A DNA stretch of 64,000 nt from Trichomonas vaginalis G3 (taxonomy: Eukaryota; Parabasalia; Trichomonadida; Trichomonadidae), in NCBI RefSeq assembly GCF_026262505.1, contig NC_067205.1, positions 186,001-250,000 of the forward strand. The letters run 5' to 3'. Below, in pieces: positions 29,571-40,440 of this stretch. Under the pieces are notes generated by a model. The model did not search any database. It was not told the origin of the DNA and saw nothing but the letters and a program-made list of their open reading frames with translations. Every line of letters starts with the position of its first letter. The stretch's first letter is position 1. The position numbers and the translations under genes are program-made.

Positions 29571-31193
29571 ATGACTTCGAAAGACAATCCTGTTGACCAA
29601 GACCTAGCTGAGGAGGATGGCCTCATTGAGGCCGTCTACAGATTCAACGTTAACCCGAAAAAAAACATTGGATATTTGTGCGAATACAAAGGACTTGAAT
29701 GCAATCCAAAGAACATTGCTCATTTAATGCATACAGTACCTGGATTACTCGGAGACCAGATCGGTGATTATCTTGCCAGGGCTGGAAACGAAGAACTACT
29801 CAGAGCATATTTCAATGAATTAGATCTAAAAAAGCCTTTCCTAGACGCCCTTCGAGTTAGCTTAAACGGATCCATGTTCTTACCAGGCGAGTCCCAAATG
29901 ATTGAAAGAGTCGTAGAACAATTCTCAAGATGTTATATGGAACAGAACCCAGGAATTTTCCCTAATGAAGACGCTCCCATTGTCATTTCATTTGCTTTAA
30001 TTATGCTTAATAGCGATTTACACAATCCGAACGTGAAGAGCCGTATGACGGGCCCACAATTCGTTTCTAACCTCCGTGGCGCACTCCCAACAGGTATATA
30101 CACTGATGACCAGCTTATGCAGATGTATAATAACTTACACGCCAATCCATTCCACTTCCAGGAAAAGTCCAACGAATTTCTCGCTTTGTCAGCTCCTAAA
30201 ATGCGTGGAGAACTTGAAAAGAAGTCCGACAAGTTCTTCTCGTTCTGGTCAAAACACTATTTCGTTTTGGCAAACTCATGTTTATACTATTTCAAAGATA
30301 ACTCAGTTATTTCCAAAGATAAGCCACTCGGTATGATTCAACTCGTCGGTGTAGACATTGCCGAGCACAACGGAACAATTATTTTGACAGGAGAAGCAGG
30401 AAGTAAACTACAATACGTAAAATTCAAGAAAAACAGACCGCGGAAGATCGACGATACACAAAGAATGTATTTCAGAGCACCCAATGCTGAAATGCATACC
30501 AAATGGTTACGTCATATCCAGCATTCCCGTATTATTGGTGGATTTACAGGCGCACAGCTTATGCCTCCATCAGATCTTGCCATGGAACCACAAGAGCCAG
30601 CGCCAAAGACCCTCGATCTGCCAAAACCAGCCCAACTTAAGCCAATTGGCCCATCCGCGAAGAATATTCCAACTCCAAAGCGTAGCGACTCAGAATATTC
30701 ATCATCTACATCGAAGGCATCATCAGAGAGAATCCACATCAAGAAGAAAAACCTTCTCCAGGATATTATGAACGAAGAAAAGCGCGAACAAGAGAATCAA
30801 GCCAAACATGAGGAAGAAGAAAAGCCAGAACCAGCACCAGCAGAACAGGCACCTCCTGTTCAACTCTTGGTCCCTCCAGAAGAGCAAAAACCAGATAATA
30901 CCAAAAATGATCAAGATGCGGAAGAAACAAAACCAGCAGACGTTAAAGGATCATCATCTTCATCATCTTACACATATTCTACAAGCAGTAAGAAAGAAGA
31001 GAAAAAGCCAGAACCAATTCCAGAAGAAAAACCAAAACAGGAACAACCAGAGGAACAACAGATCAAAATACCTCATAAAGATGAGGTAAAAACTACGAAA
31101 TCTCCAAAGAAAGAGAGAAAGAGCCACAATAAGAAAAATGATGAGTCCAGTGAGTCTTATTCTTACTCCTACTATACTTACTCTTTCAACTAA
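29571..31193 (+). CDS. Sec7-PH Arf guanine-nucleotide exchange factor (cytohesin-like)
   Basis: 540 residues from ATG 29571; the frame opens upstream only at GTG. Sec7 domain at about 15-200, with the catalytic glutamate in MFLPGESQMIERVVEQFS and the signature FALIMLNSDLHNPNVKSRMT. PH domain at about 215-330 starts MRGELEKKSDKFFSFWSKHY and ends with the Trp-containing helix AEMHTKWLRHIQHS. From 340 on the chain is disordered, with Pro/Glu/Lys-rich segments and a Ser/Tyr-rich end (SSESYSYSYYTYSF). The protein should load GTP on Arf at membranes marked by phosphoinositides. The Sec7-then-PH order is the cytohesin/EFA6 plan; a coiled-coil N-terminus as in cytohesins is absent. Confidence 0.92.
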   Translation: MTSKDNPVDQDLAEEDGLIEAVYRFNVNPKKNIGYLCEYKGLECNPKNIAHLMHTVPGLLGDQIGDYLARAGNEELLRAYFNELDLKKPFLDALRVSLNGSMFLPGESQMIERVVEQFSRCYMEQNPGIFPNEDAPIVISFALIMLNSDLHNPNVKSRMTGPQFVSNLRGALPTGIYTDDQLMQMYNNLHANPFHFQEKSNEFLALSAPKMRGELEKKSDKFFSFWSKHYFVLANSCLYYFKDNSVISKDKPLGMIQLVGVDIAEHNGTIILTGEAGSKLQYVKFKKNRPRKIDDTQRMYFRAPNAEMHTKWLRHIQHSRIIGGFTGAQLMPPSDLAMEPQEPAPKTLDLPKPAQLKPIGPSAKNIPTPKRSDSEYSSSTSKASSERIHIKKKNLLQDIMNEEKREQENQAKHEEEEKPEPAPAEQAPPVQLLVPPEEQKPDNTKNDQDAEETKPADVKGSSSSSSYTYSTSSKKEEKKPEPIPEEKPKQEQPEEQQIKIPHKDEVKTTKSPKKERKSHNKKNDESSESYSYSYYTYSFN

Positions 31194-31493
31194 TTAATTA
31201 TTGTTTATCTTTTTATTTTTTGAGGACAAAATATCCAGACTTCTTGTTATATTAAATAAATTTAAAAGAATAATTTTATTTTTTTGTTACAAAACCTCCT
31301 AAAAACTATTTGGAACCATATAAAACCTCTTCTCAACATTTCAATAAATTTGAAAATTTTGATTTTTTAAAATTATCATGAATAATCAAAGCATTAAGTT
31401 CTTTTCATGAATTTATGATAGTCTTTCACTTAACATTTGTTCATAATTTGCTTGGAATAGGTCGAAAAAGTGAAAAGATTTTAATTTTTTATT
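31194..31493. other. Short intergenic spacer
   Basis: 300 bases between two plus-strand genes. Poly-T rich, nothing else seen. Confidence 0.6.
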
Positions 31494-32828
31494 ATGCAAA
31501 AGTATGTAATTATAAAAGAGCTTGGAAGTGGTTCTTATGGCAAAGTTTATCTGGCAAAGATTAAGAAAAGTGGAGAACAAGTCGCTCTGAAAGAAATAGA
31601 GATGTCTTTACTTGATGAACAAGCAAAATCAAAAGCATTTGAAGAAGTACAGTTCTTATCTTCATTACAACACCCAAATATCGTTGCCCACAGAGAATCA
31701 TTCCAAGATAATGGTAAGTTTTACATCGCAATGGAGTATGTTGATGGTGGAGATTTAAGTGACAAGATATCGAACAGAAAAACACCATTTACAGAAGACG
31801 AAGTACTCAAGATATTCATACAAATATGTTTTGCATTAAAATATATTCACGAAAAGAAAGTTGTCCATAGAGATATTAAACCACAAAATGTTTTTCTTAC
31901 TCATTTAGGAATTGTTAAACTAGGTGACTTTGGAGTTGCTAGAGCACTTGAAGGTACTCAAGATATGTGCAAAACTGTTATTGGCACTCCTTATTACTTA
32001 TCTCCTGAAGTATGGTCAAATCAGCCATACAGTACAAAAACAGATATCTGGTCGTTGGGATGCATACTTTACGAACTTTGTACGTTAAATAGACCATTCA
32101 ATGGCAGATCTCCTCAACAATTGTTTGCAGCAATAATAAGAGGCCATTACAACAAAGTTTCTACGAAATATTCAGCTGCCATACGTAAGCTTATTGACTC
32201 AATGCTGAATCCAGATGCAAACGCTCGTCCTACAGCTGCAGATATTTTACAACTACCATTCATACAAGCTAAGTCAAAGAAAATGGTTGAAGAAAATCAG
32301 GATCAGCTTAAGAATGTTAATATCATCGCAAGAAAAGATAAATCCCCTAAAAGACATCAATCTCCTCAAAGAAAGAAAACAGTCAATCTTAAACCAGTTC
32401 CAGAAACACCAGATAACGATCCTCTACCTCTTCCAGACGAAGAACCTCCTAGATGGGCTCAACGTGGACCTGCTTTGCAAAAATCAGATCCAATCATCGT
32501 GGAAGAAGAAGATCAGCCAGAACCAAACGAATGGGATGATCTTAAAACATTTACAGAGCAGTTGCGCGATTCAATTTCAAATTCTACGACTTATGTCGCT
32601 GATGCTTCTTTACCTCACGATAAACAAAGCGCACAAGCAGAAATTGATTCAATCATGGCTTCTCTGTCATCTATTCAGCCAATGCTGATATCAATGCTTG
32701 AAGATAACATAATAAACGAAGATCAAGAATCTTGTCAAGAATTTATTGAAATATTTGCACAGAGCGATCCTCAGACAGTTGAGAAAATGCGTAGAGTTGT
32801 TAAGATCAAAAAGATGTTTGATTTATAG
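31494..32828 (+). CDS. NEK (NIMA-related) protein kinase
   Basis: 444 residues, ATG at 31494. Complete kinase domain at 4-260: glycine loop GSGSYGKVYLA, catalytic lysine in VALKEIEM, HRDIKPQNVFL, DFG in LGDFGVARAL, and the activation segment GTPYYLSPEVW, which is NEK-type. All catalytic residues are intact, so it should be active. The C-terminal 180 residues are disordered, first basic (KSPKRHQSPQRKKTVNL), then Pro/Asp/Glu-rich, ending in a helical acidic stretch. NEK kinases act on centrosomes, basal bodies, flagella and mitotic entry; trichomonads have many. Target unknown. Confidence 0.93.
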   Translation: MQKYVIIKELGSGSYGKVYLAKIKKSGEQVALKEIEMSLLDEQAKSKAFEEVQFLSSLQHPNIVAHRESFQDNGKFYIAMEYVDGGDLSDKISNRKTPFTEDEVLKIFIQICFALKYIHEKKVVHRDIKPQNVFLTHLGIVKLGDFGVARALEGTQDMCKTVIGTPYYLSPEVWSNQPYSTKTDIWSLGCILYELCTLNRPFNGRSPQQLFAAIIRGHYNKVSTKYSAAIRKLIDSMLNPDANARPTAADILQLPFIQAKSKKMVEENQDQLKNVNIIARKDKSPKRHQSPQRKKTVNLKPVPETPDNDPLPLPDEEPPRWAQRGPALQKSDPIIVEEEDQPEPNEWDDLKTFTEQLRDSISNSTTYVADASLPHDKQSAQAEIDSIMASLSSIQPMLISMLEDNIINEDQESCQEFIEIFAQSDPQTVEKMRRVVKIKKMFDL

Positions 32829-33396
32829 TATATTAAATTGTTATTTTTATGTTTTAACTAATTATTTTTTGAGAAACACATACACTTATTAAGTTTAATA
32901 GATTTTTATATATTGTGCCTGTTCCGAACTCGTAATTACTGTTGAATAGACAAGTTTTGTGTACAAATTTAGAGATGTATCCAAAAAAATCCTATCGTCC
33001 TGCCTACATCGCCAAAAGTGAGCTTTTTTTCAGTTTGATCGGACAAAACTTCAAATTTCGACCTGAAACAAGCGCCGAAAATTCGAGAAAAATTATTAAA
33101 AGATGTCTATCGTCTCAGACCATAAAGTTAGATTTGATGCGAAATTGCATAAGAAAGATTTCAAACAAAATTCATTATTCGGGATGAGATAGTTTGGAAC
33201 ATGAAAATTTAGTTTGTATTCTATGTTAATAGACTAATGTATTTGAAATCTGAGAGATTTGTTAGATGCACAAAATATGAGAATCAAAATATGAGTTAAT
33301 GATTATTTAGATGGGTGAGTAATGATATATATTGTGTGGTAATATAATATATGTGTGAAATAAACAAGCTTATGCAAGAGATTTTCAAATTACAAT
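32829..33396. other. Intergenic, nothing recognised
   Basis: AT-rich lead-in to the hairpin array. A 70-codon frame from ATG 32975 has no recognised feature. Confidence 0.5.
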
Positions 33397-34600
33397 TTGA
33401 TTGAAGTTTTTGTTCCTCATCTGGTGTACTTTTGGAGATATTGTAATCCAGATGAGGAACAAAGACTTTAATAGCTGCTTGATATAGTTTTCAAAGACTT
33501 ACTTCTTCAATCAGAAGTTGATTGAGGTCTTTGTTCCTCATCTGAGGTACTTGTTGAGGTATTGTACCTCAGATGAGGAACAAAGACATGAAAGATTGTT
33601 ACAAGCAATCTTTCATGTCTTTTGGCAACAATCAACATCTGATTGTTGACTTTGTTCCTCATCTGAGGTCAATACAATGAGATTGTACTTCATATGAGGA
33701 ACAAAGACTTAAAATCATATTTATCTGCATTTTTTACCTTAAATATAAAAATTGAATATTTAATTTAGCTAATCATCTAGATCTTATTATAAATTCCAAT
33801 ATCCAAACAATAATAATATCCTTCTATAGATTTAGATCCTCGAAATTAGTTTTGATTTTGCAAAAAATCGAAATATCTAAAAAAACAAGTAAAAAAATAG
33901 TTTAATATAAAAATTAAAATTTTATAATATTTGATTCAATAATGATCATTTAAGGGTTTTGAGGAGTCTATGTTCCTCATCTGAGGTACAATACCTCAAC
34001 AAGTACCTCAGATGAGGAACAAAGTCAACAATCAGATGTTGATTGTTGCCAAAAGACATGAAAGATTGCTTGTAACAATCTTTCATGTCTTTGTTCCTCA
34101 TCTGAGGTACAATACCTCAACAAGTACCTCAGATGAGGAACAAAGTCAACAATCAGATGTTCATTGAAGTTTAAAGTCTTCGAAGGCTCGCATAAGAAGT
34201 CTTTGGATTCTTAGTTCCTCATCTGAGGTACAATACCTTTGCATGTACCTCATATGAGCAACAAAGTCAACAATCAGATGTTGATTGTTGCCAAAAGACA
34301 TGAAAGATTGCTTGTAACAATCTTTCATGTCTTTGTTCCTCATCTGAGGTACAATACCTCAACAAGTACCTCAGATGAGGAACAAAGTCAACAATCAGAT
34401 GTTCATTGAAGTTTAAAGTCTTCGAAGGCTCGCATAAGAAGTCTTTGGATTCTTAGTTCCTCATCTGAGGTACAATACCTTTGCATGTACCTCATATGAG
34501 CAACAAAGACTGCAATCAACATCTGATTGAAGAACAAAGACTTAAAAGACCTTTCTTAAGAGTCTTTTAAGTCTCAGTTCCCCATCCGTGGTCCACCAAC
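33397..34600. mobile_element. Foldback-like array of hairpin units around an AT-rich core
   Basis: Units built on TTTGTTCCTCATCTGAGG and its reverse complement CCTCAGATGAGGAACAAA recur at least a dozen times. A left block (33,400-33,715) faces a right block (33,960-34,590) across an AT-rich core of about 240 bases. Individual hairpins are near perfect: AAGACATGAAAGATTG pairs with CAATCTTTCATGTCTT, and AACAATCAACATCTGATTG with its complement. The right block holds a near-exact 242-base tandem duplication (34,020-34,261 and 34,262-34,503). No protein is encoded. The plan, arms made of hairpins around a spacer, copies that of the larger palindrome 0.7 kb downstream, though the sequences differ. 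Outer ends and target duplication are not clear. Confidence 0.65.
34020..34503 (+). repeat. Tandem duplication, 2 x 242 bp, inside the hairpin array
   Basis: Two copies, 34,020-34,261 and 34,262-34,503, each start at CAAAGTCAACAATCAGATGT and end in TCATATGAGCAA. The second is followed by a diverged start of a third. The near identity points to a recent duplication by unequal exchange or replication slippage across hairpins. Confidence 0.75.
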
Positions 34601-35316
34601 ACAACCAATACCCCAGATGTAGTACATTTGAAATAATCTTAATCTGATCATCCTCAAACAAATAAATTCCACTCATCAAACATAATATGCTAATAATATG
34701 ACACTTTTACATATGTGTTTAGTGTTAAAAACTTAAAATTTTGTTACATTTTTCATATTTCATGACTCTTATAGGATAACATATATATATCACAGCATGA
34801 TATTATTATAGATCACATATATAATTAAATTATGTTATATATACATGTTTAAACTAGAGTTTGGGCATCGTGAATCTTATGTGATTCTTGAGAAATATCA
34901 ATGACCGACAAGACTCTTTGCCACAGATATCGCTAGGATATTCTCAATCATTCTATGTACAAATCACATAGTTTAGACGGATTCTCCAAAATTATATCTT
35001 CAATCAGAATCCATATCCTGCACAAGCGCATGAGATGCACCTCCAGGATGAGTTAGAATTTTTGATGAATTTTATTCATTGCTAAACTCATTATTTAAAA
35101 AAACTCAATGTAAACCATTCAATTTTTGGAGATGTAGGCAAGATGATAGCATTTTTTGGGATTAGTGTCTACAAATTTATTTCATTTTTATTTCAATTAA
35201 AATCATTAATAAATTTGAATCCCTTTTAGGATAAAAATAAAATAAAATAAAATAAAATAATAATAATAATAATAATACCCTATATTTCCAACTCTTGGAA
35301 AATTTTCATGACCCCC
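34601..35316. other. Spacer between the two palindromic elements, with a microsatellite
   Basis: AT-rich with no gene. A microsatellite at about 35,231-35,277 passes from AAAAT repeats to AAT repeats. TGACCGACAAGA near 34,902 shares 12 bases with the hairpin of the 122-bp repeat downstream, possibly by chance. Confidence 0.55.
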
Positions 35317-36660
35317 TACCCAGGGTCCTAAAATGGGTATTTTCCTCACACAGACACCGTGGTTTTTTGAGCCGGGAAATAAATAGCGCAGACAGTTTCT
35401 ACATATAGAGACATGCTTATACTTAGAGTTTGACGGGAATCTAAAGTGATTTTTTTTCTGCATCGCGAAATCTAATGCAATCTCAAAATCATGAAGAAAC
35501 TGCGAATCGGAGCGCAATTTTTTAATATGTTAATATATAAAGGTACCCCTACTACTGCAAATGCTTCAAATGAAAATCTAAGAAATCAGATTAATTTGAT
35601 CACATTAGTATAGTATTGGTCAAACCAAAAACTCATATGTTGATATATAGCCTATAGATATTCATATTATCTACTTTTCATTGAATTACATAAGATTTAA
35701 TAATCTCATAAATATTCTTTTTAATTTTCCGAATTCCGTGTGCATTTAGATTGCCTATACCTGTATATAATAATTCTAGAATGGTTTGGTTAGATATTAA
35801 GTTTTTTAGATTAATATTTTAACATTTTGATAAAACATGCATTTGTTCCATTTTAGAATCGCCATTGAACTCTAGTTTGACTAACATGATGTTGTATGAT
35901 CAAATAAATTCTAACTTCATGAGATAAATTTTGAAATTAGAAAATGCGATATCTGACTCAAATATTTATCTGAACACATTTAACATTCAATGATAAACTA
36001 AAGTACTATACAGCAGATTCGATTTGGCTTATATTTTATATAATCAACAAATAATCCTATAAAATTGTGCTATTCACGTTGCTCAAAGATGTATTGAACA
36101 TTCCCTACTTGTGTATTGATAAAATTAGATATAGATTCTAATGTAAATCGATATTTTGAAAATTCATATATATTTTGTCTTGGTTTGGCATTTGATCGTG
36201 TTGAAACCGGAATTGCAATATATATCATCTAAATATATAACTATCAAAATATGAGCTATAGATTTTTAAATTATTCTCCTGAATATGAGTGACTAACATA
36301 ATTATATTGAATTGAGTAGTAAGAATCATAAATATTAGAATCTGACGATAATTTATTATAACTTTATATAGGAACAAGATTATAAATGATGATGAAAATA
36401 AAGATTAAATTTAAATCTGAAAATTTGAAAACATTAAGTGTATATGATAGCATTACAAAATTAAATTTTATGTGGAAGAGGAAATAGAGGAATTAGAAGT
36501 ATTATGAGAAAATAATACGATATAAAAACAAGATTCTATTAAATGAGTTAATTTATAGAAAGGAATAACAGTGTGAATGTAGTAAATGAATGTTTTCATG
36601 ATGTATTATTGAAATCTTAAGTTTTGTTAAGAAGATAATAAGGGAATCAAATTTTGTATT

Positions 36661-37680
36661 AGGAAGTTTGACCGACAAGAGTGTATTGTGCACTCTTGTC
36701 GGTCTGCATGTCTCATTCCGGGAGACATTGTCACTGCATGTCTCCCAGAATGAGACAATCTTCCGCGTTCATAACTTGAATGCGGAAGTTTGACCGACAA
36801 GAGTGTATTGTGCACTCTTGTCGGTCTGCATGTCTCATTCCGGGAGACATTGTCACTGCATGTCTCCCAGAATGAGACAATCTTCCGCGTTCATAACTTG
36901 AATGCGGAAGTTTGACCGACAAGAGTGTATTGTGCACTCTTGTCGGTCTGCATGTCTCATTCCGGGAGACATTGTCACTGCATGTCTCCCAGAATGAGAC
37001 AATCTTCCGCGTTCATAACTTGAATGCGGAAGTTTGACCGACAAGAGTGTATTGTGCACTCTTGTCGGTCTGCATGTCTCATTCCGGGAGACATTGTCAC
37101 TGCATGTCTCCCAGAATGAGACAATCTTCCGCGTTCATAACTTGAATGCGGAAGTTTGACCGACAAGAGTGTATTGTGCACTCTTGTCGGTCTGCATGTC
37201 TCATTCCGGGAGACATTGTCACTGCATGTCTCCCAGAATGAGACAATCTTCCGCGTTCATAACTTGAATGCGGAAGTTTGACCGACAAGAGTGTATTGTG
37301 CACTCTTGTCGGTCTGCATGTCTCATTCCGGGAGACATTGTCACTGCATGTCTCCCAGAATGAGACAATCTTCCGCGTTCATAACTTGAATGCGGAAGTT
37401 TGACCGACAAGAGTGTATTGTGCACTCTTGTCGGTCTGCATGTCTCATTCCGGGAGACATTGTCACTGCATGTCTCCCAGAATGAGACAATCTTCCGCGT
37501 TCATAACTTGAATGCGGAAGTTTGACCGACAAGAGTGTATTGTGCACTCTTGTCGGTCTGCATGTCTCATTCCGGGAGACATTGTCACTGCATGTCTCCC
37601 AGAATGAGACAATCTTCCGCGTTCATAACTTGAATGCGGAAGTTTGACCGACAAGAGTGCACAATACACTCTTGTCGATC
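36661..37680. repeat. Left array: 8 x 122-bp triple-hairpin unit
   Basis: Copies begin at 36,707, 36,829, 36,951 and so on every 122 bases to 37,561, with a ninth copy of the first hairpin closing the array. Units look identical by eye. Each holds three hairpins: GACCGACAAGAGTG/CACTCTTGTCGGTC (14-bp stem, 7-base loop); TGTCTCATTCCGGGAGACAT with ATGTCTCCCAGAATGAGACA (20-bp stem, one mismatch, 9-base loop); and CTTCCGC/GCGGAAG, extending to about 12 bp with one mismatch. The 68-codon frames repeated along it have the same period and are by-products of the repeat. Confidence 0.92.
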
Positions 37681-37858
37681 TAAATGTATCTTACAATCAA
37701 AGACACTTTCATACAATCTTTTCGAAGTTAAAAAAAAAATTTAATTATTTCTTTCTTTTGTTTATTAAATCGCCTTACTCACGTACTAATCTCTTTTAGA
37801 GACTCTATCGAGCTATCCCCACATATAAACCCGTGACAATAATACATATTTACTCTCT

Positions 37859-38056
37859 TCATATTCTGATCTCATGACACATTATCGCAAAAACTATAAT
37901 TATACAACACATCTCATAAAGTCTCATTTTAGCCCTATCTAAGCGTTCAAAACATATTTTCCACACGTAATCTGATTCTTCTGGCTCCGCTGATTCGATT
38001 TCTGCTGTCAGATCGTGAAAATATGCATCACATAAAGAGATAAATGCAAATTGCAC
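37859..38056 (-). CDS. Short open frame at inner edge of left arm
   Basis: 65 codons from ATG 38,056. Residues such as DLTAEIESAEPEESDYVWKI and CFERLDRAKMRLYEM look more protein-like than the AT-rich surroundings, then it ends in a hydrophobic stretch (CCIIIVFAIMCHEIRI). The same frame is mirrored in the right arm at 38,334-38,522. It may be the tail of a captured gene or a fragment of a lost transposase; I do not recognise it. The frame crosses the arm/spacer border, so the first codons differ between copies. Confidence 0.35.
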   Translation of the reverse strand: MQFAFISLCDAYFHDLTAEIESAEPEESDYVWKICFERLDRAKMRLYEMCCIIIVFAIMCHEIRI

Positions 38057-38336
38057 AACTTAATATTTTCCTTAAAATTTCTCTTCAGGTTCATACCTAA
38101 ATAAGCTCTTTTTTTGAAAATTCAATTTTTTCCAAAAATGTATGAATTCAAAAGTTCAGATTATATCTAGTCATTTTCCAACATTAATTTTGTGTTTTAG
38201 TTTTTGAGATATTCATTTTATTATACGTATTATTCAGAAAATTAAAAGAATTTGTGAGGGGAAACGGAGGAGATAATAAATATGTAAAGATGGATGAATA
38301 GACAATTTGAAAAAAAAGCAATAATTTTGAGTTGTG
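38045..38336. other. Single-copy spacer at the centre of the palindrome
   Basis: 292 bases unique within the window, AT-rich, no recognised feature. Its presence keeps the arms apart; a hairpin of the whole element would have this as its loop. Confidence 0.8.
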
Positions 38337-38522
38337 TTTATCTCTTTATGTGATGCATATTTTCACGATCTGACAGCAGAAATCGAATCAGCGGAGCCAG
38401 AAGAATCAGATTACGTGTGGAAAATATGTTTTGAACGCTTAGATAGGGCTAAAATGAGACTTTATGAGATGTGTTGTATAATTATAGTTTTTGCGATAAT
38501 GTGTCATGAGATCAGAATATGA
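38334..38522 (+). CDS. Mirror copy of the short open frame, right arm
   Basis: 62 codons, identical to the left-arm frame from ISLCDAYFHDL to the end. The initiation region is different because it lies in the single-copy spacer. Being kept identical in both arms reflects arm homogenisation and does not show selection. Confidence 0.35.
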   Translation: MFISLCDAYFHDLTAEIESAEPEESDYVWKICFERLDRAKMRLYEMCCIIIVFAIMCHEIRI

Positions 38523-38700
38523 AGAGAGTAAATATGTATTATTGTCACGGGTTTATATGTGGGGATAGCTCGATAGAGTCTCTAAAAGAGATTAGTACGT
38601 GAGTAAGGCGATTTAATAAACAAAAGAAAGAAATAATTAAATTTTTTTTTTAACTTCGAAAAGATTGTATGAAAGTGTCTTTGATTGTAAGATACATTTA

Positions 38701-40440
38701 GATCGACAAGAGTGTATTGTGCACTCTTGTCGGTCAAACTTCCGCATTCAAGTTATGAACGCGGAAGATTGTCTCATTCTGGGAGACATGCAGTGACAAT
38801 GTCTCCCGGAATGAGACATGCAGACCGACAAGAGTGCACAATACACTCTTGTCGGTCAAACTTCCGCATTCAAGTTATGAACGCGGAAGATTGTCTCATT
38901 CTGGGAGACATGCAGTGACAATGTCTCCCGGAATGAGACATGCAGACCGACAAGAGTGCACAATACACTCTTGTCGGTCAAACTTCCGCATTCAAGTTAT
39001 GAACGCGGAAGATTGTCTCATTCTGGGAGACATGCAGTGACAATGTCTCCCGGAATGAGACATGCAGACCGACAAGAGTGCACAATACACTCTTGTCGGT
39101 CAAACTTCCGCATTCAAGTTATGAACGCGGAAGATTGTCTCATTCTGGGAGACATGCAGTGACAATGTCTCCCGGAATGAGACATGCAGACCGACAAGAG
39201 TGCACAATACACTCTTGTCGGTCAAACTTCCGCATTCAAGTTATGAACGCGGAAGATTGTCTCATTCTGGGAGACATGCAGTGACAATGTCTCCCGGAAT
39301 GAGACATGCAGACCGACAAGAGTGCACAATACACTCTTGTCGGTCAAACTTCCGCATTCAAGTTATGAACGCGGAAGATTGTCTCATTCTGGGAGACATG
39401 CAGTGACAATGTCTCCCGGAATGAGACATGCAGACCGACAAGAGTGCACAATACACTCTTGTCGGTCAAACTTCCGCATTCAAGTTATGAACGCGGAAGA
39501 TTGTCTCATTCTGGGAGACATGCAGTGACAATGTCTCCCGGAATGAGACATGCAGACCGACAAGAGTGCACAATACACTCTTGTCGGTCAAACTTCCGCA
39601 TTCAAGTTATGAACGCGGAAGATTGTCTCATTCTGGGAGACATGCAGTGACAATGTCTCCCGGAATGAGACATGCAGACCGACAAGAGTGCACAATACAC
39701 TCTTGTCGGTCAAACTTCCGCATTCAAGTTATGAACGCGGAAGATTGTCTCATTCTGGGAGACATGCAGTGACAATGTCTCCCGGAATGAGACATGCAGA
39801 CCGACAAGAGTGCACAATACACTCTTGTCGGTCAAACTTCCGCATTCAAGTTATGAACGCGGAAGATTGTCTCATTCTGGGAGACATGCAGTGACAATGT
39901 CTCCCGGAATGAGACATGCAGACCGACAAGAGTGCACAATACACTCTTGTCGGTCAAACTTCCGCATTCAAGTTATGAACGCGGAAGATTGTCTCATTCT
40001 GGGAGACATGCAGTGACAATGTCTCCCGGAATGAGACATGCAGACCGACAAGAGTGCACAATACACTCTTGTCGGTCAAACTTCCGCATTCAAGTTATGA
40101 ACGCGGAAGATTGTCTCATTCTGGGAGACATGCAGTGACAATGTCTCCCGGAATGAGACATGCAGACCGACAAGAGTGCACAATACACTCTTGTCGGTCA
40201 AACTTCCGCATTCAAGTTATGAACGCGGAAGATTGTCTCATTCTGGGAGACATGCAGTGACAATGTCTCCCGGAATGAGACATGCAGACCGACAAGAGTG
40301 CACAATACACTCTTGTCGGTCAAACTTCCGCATTCAAGTTATGCGCGGATTGTCTCATTCTGGGAGACATGCAGTGACAATGTCTCCCGGAATGAGACAT
40401 GCAGACCGACAAGAGTGCACAATACACTCTTGTCGGTCAA
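38701..40440. repeat. Right array: 14 copies of the 122-bp triple-hairpin unit
   Basis: Inverted relative to the left array. The GACCGACAAG hairpin recurs at 38,823 and every 122 bases to 40,287, then at 40,404. The outermost unit is 117 bases because 5 bases are missing in the CTTCCGC hairpin. All other units look identical. The excess over the left arm (six units less small indels, about 725 bases) accounts for the whole length difference between the arms. Confidence 0.92.

Noticed and set aside
34902-34913. TGACCGACAAGA outside the palindrome as a stray 122-bp unit
   Set aside because: Only 12 bases match and the hairpin partner is absent, so chance is a fair explanation.
35206-35517. Minus-strand frame of 103 codons with a poly-Tyr run
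   Set aside because: It crosses the border of the foldback element and runs through the AAT/AAAAT microsatellite, so it is a chance frame.
36661-40440. CRISPR array
   Set aside because: Regular 122-base spacing with palindromic units suggested it, but there are no variable spacers: whole units are identical. The genome is eukaryotic and no cas gene is present.
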